Source: NAT127 sp034717695 (GTDB lineage: Bacteria > Pseudomonadota > Gammaproteobacteria > Pseudomonadales > Porticoccaceae). From it: a DNA stretch of 46,650 nucleotides. Positions 25,434-33,533 of the stretch are shown one piece after another. A program made the position numbers and the translations under genes. The notes under the pieces were generated by a model that had not been told where the DNA came from, did no database searches, and saw nothing but the letters and a program-made list of their open reading frames with translations. The stretch covers positions 1 through 46,650 of the forward strand of contig JAYELS010000016.1 of NCBI GenBank assembly GCA_034717695.1. Reading direction: 5' to 3'. Each line of letters starts with the position of its first letter. The first letter of the stretch is position 1.

Positions 25434-25482
25434 GTCGGGACGTTCCACCCCTGAAACAGCAAGGAGTCGACCATGTCCCGAC
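25434..25482 (+). promoter_or_regulatory. Candidate expression platform hairpin occluding the thiC start
   Basis: GTCGGGAC (25434-25441) is exactly complementary to GTCCCGAC (25475-25482), which begins on the G of the thiC ATG. The ribosome-binding site AAGGAG (25461-25466) lies in the loop. An alternative helix pairs TGGTCG (25432-25437) with CGACCA (25468-25473). Either would block initiation, suggesting translational control. A T-run at 25415-25420 is too far from a good stem to be a clear terminator. Confidence 0.45.
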
Positions 25483-27299
25483 AGACCATTACCCGCGCGC
25501 CGCTGCCGGCGAGCCGCAAGGTCTATCTCTCCCACCCCGACCACGCCGATATCCGCGTACCGCTTAGGGAAGTCACCCTGAGCAACGGCGAGGCGGTCCG
25601 CCTGCACGACAGCTCCGGGCCCTTCACCGATCCGGCGGCGGCCATCGACCTGGGCCTCGGCATCGACCCGGTGCGCGCCCCCTGGCTCGCCCGGCGGGGC
25701 GATACGGAGATCTACCCCGGCCGCGACCCGCGCCCCTCCGACGACGGCGTCCAGGGCATCGCCACCCTGTTCAACCCGGCCCTGCAACGGGCCCCGCGCC
25801 GCGCCCTCCCCGGCGGCAACGTGAGCCAGATGCACTACGCCCGGCGGGGCATCATCACCGCTGAAATGGAGTACGTGGCCCTGCGGGAAAACCAGCGCCA
25901 CGCCGCCTCGCCGGGGGAAAACGGCGAGCGCGAGCAGCGCCTGCGGGGCAATCCCATGGGAGCCCGCATTCCCGGGGTGATCACCCCCGAATTCGTGCGC
26001 CGGGAGGTGGCGGAAGGGCGGGCCATCATCCCCGCCAACATCAACCACCCGGAGCTGGAGCCGATGATCATCGGCCGCAACTTCCGGGTGAAGGTCAACG
26101 CCAATATCGGCAACTCCGCCCTGTCATCCGCCATCGAGGACGAGGTGGACAAGCTGGTGTGGGCGATCCGCTGGGGCGCCGACACGGTGATGGACCTGTC
26201 CACCGGCAAGCACATCCACAGCACCCGGGACCACATCATCCGCAATTCGCCGGTCCCCATCGGCACCGTGCCCATCTATCAGGCCCTGGAAAAGGTCGGC
26301 GGCGTGGCCGAGGACCTGACCTGGGGTATCTTCCGCGACACCCTTATCGAGCAGGCCGAGCAGGGGGTGGACTACTTCACCATCCACGCCGGCGTGCGCC
26401 TGCCCTTCGTGCCCATGACCGCCGATCGCCTCACCGGCATCGTTTCCCGGGGCGGCGCCATCCTCGCCAAGTGGTGCATCGCCCATCACCGGGAGAACTT
26501 CCTCTACACCCACTTCGAGGATATCTGCGACATCATGAAGGCCTACGACGTGAGCTTTTCCCTCGGGGACGGGCTGCGCCCCGGGTCCCTGGCGGACGCC
26601 AACGACGAGGCCCAGTTCGCGGAACTGAAAACCCTGGGGGAGCTGACCCGCGTCGCCTGGCGGCACGACGTGCAGACCATGATCGAGGGCCCGGGCCATG
26701 TGCCCCTGCACCTGATCCAGGAAAACATGGCGATGCAGCTGGAGCACTGCCACGGGGCCCCCTTCTACACCCTGGGGCCCCTGACCACCGACATCGCCCC
26801 GGGCTACGACCACATCACCAGCGGCATCGGCGCCGCCATGATCGGCTGGTTCGGTTGCGCGATGCTGTGCTACGTGACCCCCAAGGAACACCTGGGCCTG
26901 CCCGACCGGGACGACGTCAAGCAGGGCCTCATCGCCTACCGGATCGCGGCCCACGCCGCCGATGTGGCCAAGGGCCACCCGGCGGCCCGGGAGCGGGACG
27001 ACCTGCTCTCCCGGGCGCGCTTCGAATTCCGCTGGGAGGATCAGTTCAACCTCGGCCTCGATCCCGACACCGCCCGCGCCTACCACGACCAGACCCTGCC
27101 CAGGGACAGCGCCAAGGTGGCCCATTTCTGCTCCATGTGCGGACCGAAGTTCTGCTCCATGAAAATCAGCCAGGACGTGCGCGCCTTCTCCGACGGGGAG
27201 CGGGCCCGGGGCATGGCGGAGAAGTCCGCGGAGTTCCGCGCATCAGGCGGCGCCCTCTATCCGCCGGTGGGGGCCAGCGCGGGGGGCGACGACCGGTGA
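25473..27299 (+). CDS. thiC: Phosphomethylpyrimidine synthase
   Basis: Radical-SAM enzyme that rearranges aminoimidazole ribotide into hydroxymethylpyrimidine phosphate, the pyrimidine half of thiamine. The 608-residue protein shows the ThiC pattern: QMHYARRGIITAEMEYVALREN, RNFRVKVNANIGNSALSSAIEDEVDK, RNSPVPIGTVPIYQALEK, YFTIHAGVRLPFVP and MIEGPGHVPLHLIQENMAMQ. The C-terminal cluster motif CSMCGPKFC supplies C553, C556 and C561. The ribosome-binding site AAGGAG is seven bases before the ATG. The gene is controlled by the TPP riboswitch, and its stop overlaps the thiO start. Confidence 0.98.
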   Translation: MSRQTITRAPLPASRKVYLSHPDHADIRVPLREVTLSNGEAVRLHDSSGPFTDPAAAIDLGLGIDPVRAPWLARRGDTEIYPGRDPRPSDDGVQGIATLFNPALQRAPRRALPGGNVSQMHYARRGIITAEMEYVALRENQRHAASPGENGEREQRLRGNPMGARIPGVITPEFVRREVAEGRAIIPANINHPELEPMIIGRNFRVKVNANIGNSALSSAIEDEVDKLVWAIRWGADTVMDLSTGKHIHSTRDHIIRNSPVPIGTVPIYQALEKVGGVAEDLTWGIFRDTLIEQAEQGVDYFTIHAGVRLPFVPMTADRLTGIVSRGGAILAKWCIAHHRENFLYTHFEDICDIMKAYDVSFSLGDGLRPGSLADANDEAQFAELKTLGELTRVAWRHDVQTMIEGPGHVPLHLIQENMAMQLEHCHGAPFYTLGPLTTDIAPGYDHITSGIGAAMIGWFGCAMLCYVTPKEHLGLPDRDDVKQGLIAYRIAAHAADVAKGHPAARERDDLLSRARFEFRWEDQFNLGLDPDTARAYHDQTLPRDSAKVAHFCSMCGPKFCSMKISQDVRAFSDGERARGMAEKSAEFRASGGALYPPVGASAGGDDR

Positions 27300-28390
27300 C
27301 GCCGGCAGCACCCCGGCCCGAGCGGGCCCGCCGGGATGCCCGCCGGGTGGCGGTGGTCGGCGCCGGGATAATGGGACGGGTGTTGACGGCTCACCTGCTG
27401 GCGCGGGGCTGCACCGTCACCCTCTTCGACCGGGACCCCCGGGACCGGGGCGGCGCCGCGGCCTGGACAGCGGCGGGCATGCTCGCCCCCTGGGCGGAGC
27501 TGGAAGCGGCGGAACCGCAGGTCCATTCCCTGGGCCGGCGCTCCCTGGAACTTTGGCCGGCGCTGATCGCCAGCCTGGGTGCGGCGGTGGATTTCCACCA
27601 GCGCGGCAGCCTGGTGGTGGCCCACCCCAGCGACCACCGGGAGCTGGGCCATTTCCGCCAGCGCCTGGCCCGCCAGGGGGTGGCCGATAGGGACGCCAAA
27701 ACCGTCGATCGCGACGCCCTCACCACCCTCGAGCCCGCCCTTGCCGACACCTTCGGCGAGGCCCTGTGGCTGCCGGGGGAAGCCTGGCTCGACACCGGCA
27801 AGGTGATGGCGGCCCTCGGCGCCCACCTCCTGGCCCGGGGGGTGGATTGGCGGGCACAAACCCCGGTGACGGCACTGGCCCCCGGGCGGGTGAGCACCGC
27901 CCGGGGCGACCATGCCTTCGACCAGGTCTTTGACTGCCGGGGCCTCGGCGCCCGGGCCGACATCCCGGCCCTCAGGGGCGTGCGGGGCGAAGTCCTGTGG
28001 CTGGAGGCCCCCGAGGTGGCGCTGTCCCGCCCGGTGCGGCTGCTCCACCCCCGCTACCGCCTCTACCTGGTGCCCCGCACCGACAATCGCTATGTGCTCG
28101 GTGCCACCCAGATCGAAAGCGACGACAACGGCCCGGTGACGGTGCGCTCCGCCCTGGAACTGCTGTCCGCCGCCTGGAGCCTGCACCCGGGCTTTGCCGA
28201 GGCGCGGATCCTCCACGCCGAGGCCAACTGTCGCCCGGCCCTCGACGACAACCTGCCGTTGATCGACAGCCGGCCGGGCCTTACCCGCATCAACGGCCTG
28301 TTCCGCCACGGCTACCTGCTGGCCCCGGCTCTGGCGGAGCTGGCCTGCCGGGCACAAGTAGCCACTATTCTGGAGAGCTGCAAACCATGA
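27296..28390 (+). CDS. thiO: Glycine oxidase ThiO (FAD-dependent)
   Basis: Oxidises glycine to iminoglycine, used by ThiG to build the thiazole ring. The product has 364 residues from a GTG at 27296 that overlaps the thiC stop (GTGA). The dinucleotide fold VAVVGAGIMGRVLTAHLLARG is near residues 16-36, followed by AAAWTAAGMLAPWAELEAAEPQ, GEAWLDTGKVMAAL, DCRGLGARADIPALRGVRGEV and the late NLPLIDSRPGLTRINGLFRHG with the substrate and FAD contacts. The operon context makes ThiO far likelier than another DAO-family oxidase. The larger open frame upstream of 27296 is the thiC shadow. Confidence 0.93.
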   Translation: MTPAAPRPERARRDARRVAVVGAGIMGRVLTAHLLARGCTVTLFDRDPRDRGGAAAWTAAGMLAPWAELEAAEPQVHSLGRRSLELWPALIASLGAAVDFHQRGSLVVAHPSDHRELGHFRQRLARQGVADRDAKTVDRDALTTLEPALADTFGEALWLPGEAWLDTGKVMAALGAHLLARGVDWRAQTPVTALAPGRVSTARGDHAFDQVFDCRGLGARADIPALRGVRGEVLWLEAPEVALSRPVRLLHPRYRLYLVPRTDNRYVLGATQIESDDNGPVTVRSALELLSAAWSLHPGFAEARILHAEANCRPALDDNLPLIDSRPGLTRINGLFRHGYLLAPALAELACRAQVATILESCKP

Positions 28391-28584
28391 TCACCATCGA
28401 ACTCAACGGCGAGGCAACAACCCTGCCGGCGGGCACCTCCCTGGCCGCACTGATCGCCCGCCGGGGCCCCGCCCCCGTGGCGGCGGCGGTCAATGGCCGG
28501 TTTGTCCCCGCCGGCGCCCGGGCCGGGACCACCCTTCAACCCGGCGACCGGGTGGAACTGGTTTCCCCCATGGAGGGCGGTTGA
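28387..28584 (+). CDS. thiS: Sulfur carrier protein ThiS
   Basis: Small ubiquitin-fold protein that carries sulfur as a C-terminal thiocarboxylate for thiazole formation. The 65-residue product starts MITIELNGEATTLPAGTSLAA and ends SPMEGG, with the required terminal Gly-Gly. The ATG overlaps the thiO stop (ATGA), and thiG begins one base after its stop. The adenylyltransferase ThiF that would charge it is not in the operon. Confidence 0.95.
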   Translation: MITIELNGEATTLPAGTSLAALIARRGPAPVAAAVNGRFVPAGARAGTTLQPGDRVELVSPMEGG

Positions 28585-28585
28585 G

Positions 28586-29356
28586 ATGTGGCAACTCGCC
28601 GACGAAGTCCTCACCAGTCGCCTGCTGATCGGCTCGGCCCTCTACCCCTCGCCCCGGGTGATGGGGGATGCCATTCGCGCCTCCGGCGCCGAGGTGGTGA
28701 CGGTGTCCCTGCGCCGCCAGGGCAGCGGCGGCGCAGGGTTCTGGGAGTACCTGCGCGACCTCGGCCTGCGGCTCCTGCCCAATACCGCCGGCTGCCACTG
28801 CGCCAGCACCGCCATCGCCACCGCCCAGATGGCCCGGGAGCTGTTCGGCACCCGCTGGATCAAGCTGGAAGTCATCGGCGACGACTACAACCTGCAACCG
28901 GACCCCTTCGCCCTGCTGGAAGCGGCGCGGGAACTGATCAGCCAGGGCTTTGAGGTCTTCCCCTATTGCACCGACGACCTGGTGCTGTGCGAAAAACTGG
29001 TGGCAGCCGGCTGCCGGATCCTGATGCCCTGGGGCGCCCCCATCGGTACCGGCCGGGGGCTGATCAACCCCTACGGGCTGCGCACCCTGCGGGCGCGGCT
29101 GCCCCACATCACCCTGATCGTCGACGCCGGCATCGGCGCCCCCTCCCACGCCGCCCAGGCCATGGAGCTGGGCTACGACGGGGTGCTGCTCAATTCCGCC
29201 GTGGCCGGGGCGGCGGACCCGGCGACCATGGCCCGGGCCTTTGCCCACGGCGTCGCCGCCGGGCGCCTCGCCTTCGAGGCAGGCCTGATGCCGGTGCGGG
29301 ACAGCGCCAGCCCCAGCACCCCGGTGGTGGGCACCCCGTTCTGGCACCAGTCGTGA
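28586..29356 (+). CDS. thiG: Thiazole synthase
   Basis: Forms the thiazole phosphate of thiamine from deoxyxylulose phosphate, iminoglycine and ThiS thiocarboxylate. The 256-residue TIM barrel has the Schiff-base lysine in WIKLEVIGDD (K93), ILMPWGAPIGTGRGL, IVDAGIGAPSHAAQAMELGYDGVLLNSAVAGA and the final VGTPFWHQ. The N-terminal loop reads SRLLIGSALYPSP where most ThiG proteins have GTGKYP-like sequence, a variant worth noting. The stop overlaps the next start (GTGA). Confidence 0.95.
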   Translation: MWQLADEVLTSRLLIGSALYPSPRVMGDAIRASGAEVVTVSLRRQGSGGAGFWEYLRDLGLRLLPNTAGCHCASTAIATAQMARELFGTRWIKLEVIGDDYNLQPDPFALLEAARELISQGFEVFPYCTDDLVLCEKLVAAGCRILMPWGAPIGTGRGLINPYGLRTLRARLPHITLIVDAGIGAPSHAAQAMELGYDGVLLNSAVAGAADPATMARAFAHGVAAGRLAFEAGLMPVRDSASPSTPVVGTPFWHQS

Positions 29357-30840
29357 GCGGCGCGGCTAAACCGGTGGTACTCGCCATCGGCGGCAGCGAT
29401 TGCTCGGGGATGGCGGGCACCGCCATGGACCTGCGGGTGATCCGCGCCCTGGGGGGCCACGGCGCGGCGGCGGTCACCGCTGTCACCGCCCAGCACGGGG
29501 GCGCGGTGACGGCCGTCAATCCGGTGGCACCCGCCGTGCTCCACCAACAGCTGGGGGCCTGCCGGGCGCTGCCCATCGGCGCGGTGAAGATCGGCCTTGT
29601 GGCCACCCCCGAACAGGTGCGGGTGTGCGGGGATTTTCTGCGCGCCACCGGGTTGCCCTCGGTGCTCGACCCGGTGATGGCGAGCTCCGCCGGCTCGGCC
29701 CTGATGGCAGCGGGCACCATCGCAGCCCTGCGCCGCGAGCTTCTGCCCCTGTGCACCATCGCCACCCCCAATCACGGGGAAGCGGAACGACTCGCCGGGC
29801 GCCCGGTGGCCGGTGACCGGGACGCGGCATCGGCGGGGGAGGCGCTCCGCGCCCTGGGGGCCGCGGGCCTTTTGGTCAAGGGCGGCCACGGGACCGGCCC
29901 CGCCAGCTGCGATCTGTACCTCGCCGGGGGACAGCGCTTCTGGCTCCACAGTCCGCGCCTGCCCACTCCCCACAGTCGCGGCACGGGCTGCGCCCTGGCC
30001 TCGGCCATCGCCACGGCCCTGGCCCTGGGGCACCCCCTGGCCGACGCCGTGGTGATCGCCAAGATGGCCATCAATCAGGGGCTGCGGCAGGGCCGGGGCT
30101 GGGACGACCACCCAGGCCCCGTGGACATCAGCCACTTTCCCGACGACGGGGTCGACCTCCCCATGCTGCTCGACCGTCTCGACGAGGGCCTGCGGGAGAC
30201 GCCCTTCCCCGGCTGCGGCGCCCTGCCCCTGGGGCTTTATCCGGTGGTGGACAGGGCCCACTGGCTGGCCACCCTGCTGCCCGCCGGCGTCACTACCATT
30301 CAATTGCGCATCAAGGATCTCGACGGCGCAGCCCTGCGGGCGGAACTGGGCGACGGCATCGCCCTCGCCCGCCGCCACGGGGCCAGGCTGTTCATCAACG
30401 ACCACTGGCAGCTGGCGATCGAACTCGGTGCCTATGGGGTTCATCTCGGCCAGGAGGATCTCGCCACCGCAGACCTCGGCGCCATCCACCGGGCGGGCCT
30501 GCGCCTCGGCATCAGCACCCACGGCCATGTGGAGGTGGCCCGGGCCCACCGCTGCCGCCCGTCCTACCTGGCCTCGGGCCCTGTCTACCCCACCACCAGC
30601 AAGATAATGCCCTGGGCACCCCAGGGGCCCCGGGGGCTCGCCTACTGGCGACGGGTACTGTCGGACTACCCCCTGGTGGCCATCGGCGGGATCAACCGCG
30701 ATCGGCTGATCCCGGTGCGGGACGCGGGGGCCGACGGCGTGGCGATGATCAGCGCCCTGACGGGGGCCGCGGACCCGACCGCCACCGCCCGGGACTTTGT
30801 CCGCCGGCTGGCAATGCGGCCCCGGCGCCACGGCACTTGA
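29353..30840 (+). CDS. thiDE: Bifunctional HMP/HMP-P kinase - thiamine phosphate synthase (ThiD-ThiE fusion)
   Basis: The 495-residue product starts from a GTG overlapping the thiG stop. Residues 1-270 are ThiD, which phosphorylates hydroxymethylpyrimidine twice: VLAIGGSDCSGMAG at the start, LDPVMASSAGS, IATPNHGEAERL, LLVKGGHG and the anion-hole HSRGTGCALASAIA with C213. The linker has a helix (LPMLLDRLDEGLRET). Residues 290-495 are ThiE, which joins the two halves of thiamine phosphate: LYPVVDR, TIQLRIKD, VHLGQEDL, GISTHGHVEV, YLASGPVYPTTSK and VAIGGIN. The ThiD motif that normally reads GGAGIQAD is GMAGTAMD here. It is the last gene of the riboswitch-controlled operon. Confidence 0.95.
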   Translation: MSGAAKPVVLAIGGSDCSGMAGTAMDLRVIRALGGHGAAAVTAVTAQHGGAVTAVNPVAPAVLHQQLGACRALPIGAVKIGLVATPEQVRVCGDFLRATGLPSVLDPVMASSAGSALMAAGTIAALRRELLPLCTIATPNHGEAERLAGRPVAGDRDAASAGEALRALGAAGLLVKGGHGTGPASCDLYLAGGQRFWLHSPRLPTPHSRGTGCALASAIATALALGHPLADAVVIAKMAINQGLRQGRGWDDHPGPVDISHFPDDGVDLPMLLDRLDEGLRETPFPGCGALPLGLYPVVDRAHWLATLLPAGVTTIQLRIKDLDGAALRAELGDGIALARRHGARLFINDHWQLAIELGAYGVHLGQEDLATADLGAIHRAGLRLGISTHGHVEVARAHRCRPSYLASGPVYPTTSKIMPWAPQGPRGLAYWRRVLSDYPLVAIGGINRDRLIPVRDAGADGVAMISALTGAADPTATARDFVRRLAMRPRRHGT

Positions 30841-30870
30841 CCGCAGGCGCGGCGTGTCGCGGGCAAGCGG

Positions 30871-30899
30871 CTGCAAACGGCCCCATCCCGCCCTATACT
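30871..30899 (+). promoter_or_regulatory. Candidate promoter of the Rieske pair
   Basis: TATACT (30894-30899) is a good -10. CTGCAA (30871-30876) at 17-bp spacing is a weak -35. It lies between the end of the thi operon and the first Rieske gene, so the pair could be expressed independently of the TPP riboswitch. Confidence 0.45.
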
Positions 30900-30957
30900 G
30901 AGCCCACCCCGCCCGGGCCTGCGCACCGGAGCCAACGATAACGACGAGCGGAATCCC

Positions 30958-31917
30958 ATGAGCGATACGAACGCCCCCTGGTGGCCCCTGGCCCTGGCCC
31001 GGGAGCTGGCCCCCGGCAAACCCCTCGGCGCCTTTGTCGGCGACGAGCCCATCGTCCTGTTCCGCGATCAGACGGGCACCGTGCGGGCCCTGGAGAACCG
31101 CTGCCCCCATCGCCGCGTTCCCCTGTCCCTCGGCCGGGTGCGCGGTGAAGGCTGGCTGCAGTGCGGCTACCACGGCTGGTCATTCGACGGCGAAACCGGC
31201 CGCTGCAGGGCCATCCCCAACCTCCGGGCCGACGAGAAAGTCCCCGACAGCTACGGGGTGTACCCCTACAGCGCCGTCGAGCACAACGGCTTCGTCTATG
31301 TCGCCACCGCCAGCCAGGGGAGGGCACTGCCGGATACCCTGATCGCCACCCAAGGCCGGCAGTTCGACGGCCGCCTGACGGTGGGACTCGGGGCGGACCA
31401 CTACATAGCAGCGCTGATGGACGGCCCCCAGTTGCTGTTGCGGGCCACCGGGCTGCGCATCGCCGAAACCCTGGTGGCGGACCCCCATCTCGACCGGGGA
31501 TGGCTGACCATGGAGCGCGCCGCCTTCTGGCTCGGACAGCCCCGCTTCGACGGCTTCGTTCGCGAATATCCCCTGGTCTTCCGTCTCGCCCTGCACCCCC
31601 AAAGTGGCGAGGCCTGGCTGAGCTTCCTCCGGCCCGACGACAGCCTGGTGGCCGCCGCCCACTGGGCCATCACCCCCTCGGCGCGGGGCACCACCGCTGT
31701 CTTGTGGCGGTCGTTCGCACCGCAGGCCTCGGGGTTGCGCCCGGCGCTGCTGGGGCTGTCGACAGCCCTCGGGCGTGCGCCCATCGCTCCCCTTGAACGG
31801 GTGGACCTGGCCGCGGTGAGCCAACTCCTGCCGGGCCCCTCGGAACACTGGAACCGTCGCGGCCAGGACCCGGGCCTTTACGGCGATATTCTTTTCCGCG
31901 AGAGGGCAAGCGCATGA
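30958..31917 (+). CDS. Rieske 2Fe-2S protein, oxygenase-like with a degenerate iron site
   Basis: The 319-residue protein has a complete Rieske domain (about 1-115): C49 and H51 in NRCPHRRVPLSLGR, C69 and H72 in LQCGYHGWSFD. It resembles VanA-type oxygenase alpha subunits. The rest aligns with the catalytic half of such enzymes, but where iron-binding oxygenases have N-xx-D-xx-H-xxxx-H this protein reads AALMDGPQLLLRA (151-163). The bridging Asp (D155) is kept and both His ligands are replaced by Gln and Ala. It therefore should hold a 2Fe-2S cluster but not mononuclear iron. The stop overlaps the next gene (ATGA). Inference: it is the electron-delivering subunit for its neighbour. Confidence 0.85.
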   Translation: MSDTNAPWWPLALARELAPGKPLGAFVGDEPIVLFRDQTGTVRALENRCPHRRVPLSLGRVRGEGWLQCGYHGWSFDGETGRCRAIPNLRADEKVPDSYGVYPYSAVEHNGFVYVATASQGRALPDTLIATQGRQFDGRLTVGLGADHYIAALMDGPQLLLRATGLRIAETLVADPHLDRGWLTMERAAFWLGQPRFDGFVREYPLVFRLALHPQSGEAWLSFLRPDDSLVAAAHWAITPSARGTTAVLWRSFAPQASGLRPALLGLSTALGRAPIAPLERVDLAAVSQLLPGPSEHWNRRGQDPGLYGDILFRERASA

Positions 31918-32951
31918 ACTCCGTCATCGAACCCCGCCCCGGGGATTTCCGTCGCCTGCCCAACGACTGGGTGCCCGGGAGCACCCCCCTGCGGGACGCC
32001 TGGATCCCCGTGGCCCACAGCGCCCACATCGGCGCGCGACCCACCTGGCGACCGCTGCACTCCCGGCGCTACTACCTGTGGCGGGAGGGCGGCGCGCCCA
32101 AGGCGGCGGAATTCCACCCCGCCAACCTCGCCCGGCAGCTCGCCGGCGCCAGCGAATTCACCGGCGGCAGCGGCTACTACCCGGTGTGCGAGCGCTACGG
32201 CATGGTGTGGGTGTGGTACGGCGACCCGGCCAACGCCCGGCCGAGCCTCTTGCCCAACCTCGCCCACATCCCCGAGGACGGCAAACTGCCGGGCTACATG
32301 CGGGGCCAGACTCGCCTGCACTGCTGTGCCGAGCTGACCATGGAAAACCTGATGGATCTCACCCACGCGGATTTTCTCCACGCCGACCTGCTGGGGGATC
32401 CCATCACCGACGATGACGTGGTGACCGTGGACTCCACCTCCGAGACCATCACGATGGTGCGCACCTGCCGCAACAAGGCGGTGGCCCCCATCATGGCCAA
32501 GGCCGCCGGCATCACCGCCAAGACCCAGAACGTGCGCTTCACCATCCACATCTACCTGCGCAGCCACGTGGCGGCCATCTACAGCCGCTTCGAGCCGGGG
32601 CTCGACGTGCGCCTGCTCCATTGCAGCACCCCCGAGACCCGGGACAGCAACACCGTCAACTTCATCCAGAACACCCGGGAGGCACGCATGCCCTACCGGG
32701 TGGTATTTCCCCTCGCCTCCTACAAGATCGGCCCCCAGGACGACTACGCCCTGCGCCCCCAGGGGCCCCGCTACCACCACGAGATCGAGCGGCGCGACCT
32801 GCACTCCCGTTTCGACGTGGCCTCGGTGCGCTACCGCCACCTGGTGGGCAAGTTGCTCGAACGGCAGAGCCGGGGCGACTACAGCTACGAGGCGGACGAG
32901 ATCATCAGCGCCGACAAGAGCGCCCTCCTCGGTATCGGGCGCCCGGTGTAG
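31914..32951 (+). CDS. Rieske-oxygenase-like catalytic subunit lacking the Rieske ligands
   Basis: The 345-residue protein carries the mononuclear-iron motif LTMENLMDLTHADFLHADLL with N145, the bridging D148 and ligands H151 and H156. A C-terminal acidic ligand is probably among the aspartates of RRDLHSRFDVASVRYRHLVG. The N-terminal third keeps the outline of a Rieske domain (TPLRDAWIPVAHSAHI, then VCERYGMVWVWYGDP), but the loops bearing Cys-x-His and Cys-xx-His are missing. Its ATG overlaps the stop of the preceding Rieske gene. Together the two genes make up one complete set of cofactors. No reductase or ferredoxin is nearby, and the substrate is unknown. Confidence 0.85.
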   Translation: MNSVIEPRPGDFRRLPNDWVPGSTPLRDAWIPVAHSAHIGARPTWRPLHSRRYYLWREGGAPKAAEFHPANLARQLAGASEFTGGSGYYPVCERYGMVWVWYGDPANARPSLLPNLAHIPEDGKLPGYMRGQTRLHCCAELTMENLMDLTHADFLHADLLGDPITDDDVVTVDSTSETITMVRTCRNKAVAPIMAKAAGITAKTQNVRFTIHIYLRSHVAAIYSRFEPGLDVRLLHCSTPETRDSNTVNFIQNTREARMPYRVVFPLASYKIGPQDDYALRPQGPRYHHEIERRDLHSRFDVASVRYRHLVGKLLERQSRGDYSYEADEIISADKSALLGIGRPV

Positions 32952-32965
32952 GGCCTGACGCGCTG

Positions 32966-32995
32966 TTGACCATCCCCCGGCGCCCACCCTATAGT
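32966..32995 (+). promoter_or_regulatory. Sigma-70 promoter before the ZapB-like gene
   Basis: TTGACC (32966-32971) and TATAGT (32990-32995) are separated by 18 bases, both five-of-six matches to consensus. They lie 27 bases before the ATG at 33023. Confidence 0.65.
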
Positions 32996-33022
32996 GATGG
33001 CCCCATCCGCGCCGCCATCACC

Positions 33023-33229
33023 ATGACCGACACCCTCCACCAGCTGGAACGCAAGATCGACAGACTGATCGCCCTGTGCGAACAGCTCCATGCCGACAAC
33101 CACCGCCTGCGGGAGCGGGAATCCGCCCTGTTGCGGGAGCGCAGCCAACTGCTGGAAAAGAACGAGCTGGCGCGGTCCCGGGTCGAAGCGATGATTTCCC
33201 GCCTCAAGAGCCTGGATATCGAAACATGA
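33023..33229 (+). CDS. TIGR02449 family coiled-coil protein (ZapB-like)
   Basis: The 68-residue, almost entirely coiled-coil protein (TLHQLERKIDRLIALCEQLHA through LEKNELARSRVEAMISRLKS) is typical of the small TIGR02449 family found just upstream of zapA. A role beside ZapA in Z-ring organisation is plausible from context and resemblance to ZapB. Its stop overlaps the zapA start (ATGA). Confidence 0.85.
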   Translation: MTDTLHQLERKIDRLIALCEQLHADNHRLRERESALLRERSQLLEKNELARSRVEAMISRLKSLDIET

Positions 33230-33516
33230 GTAATACCGTCGTCATCCGCATCCTCGACAAGGAATACCAGGTCAACTGCCCCCCCGAGGAGCAACAGGCG
33301 CTGATCCAGTCGTCCCAGGAGCTCGACCGGCGGATGCGGGATATCCGCCGCGCCGGTCACGTGATCGGCCTCGAGCGCATCGCGGTGATGGCCGCCCTCA
33401 ACCTCACCTACGACCTCCTCAAGGCCGAGACCCGGGCCTCCAGCGGCGAGACCCTGGGGGACGAAGTCGCCCGCCTCGACGCCAAGCTCGACGGTGCCCT
33501 CGAACGCTTCCAGTAA
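33226..33516 (+). CDS. zapA: Cell division protein ZapA
   Basis: Cross-links FtsZ filaments at midcell. The 96-residue protein has the ZapA N-terminal domain (VVIRILDKEYQVNCPPEEQQALIQSSQELDRRMRDIR) and a C-terminal coiled coil (about 50-96, RIAVMAALNLTYDLLKAE). It is translationally coupled to the upstream coiled-coil gene and followed by 6S RNA and fau, the conserved gammaproteobacterial order. Confidence 0.95.
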   Translation: MSNTVVIRILDKEYQVNCPPEEQQALIQSSQELDRRMRDIRRAGHVIGLERIAVMAALNLTYDLLKAETRASSGETLGDEVARLDAKLDGALERFQ

Positions 33517-33533
33517 CCGCGGGGGTGAAAGCG

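Noticed and set aside
26159..28390. 743-residue frame that includes thiO
   Set aside because: Only the part from the GTG at 27296 is thiO. The rest is an out-of-frame reading of thiC.
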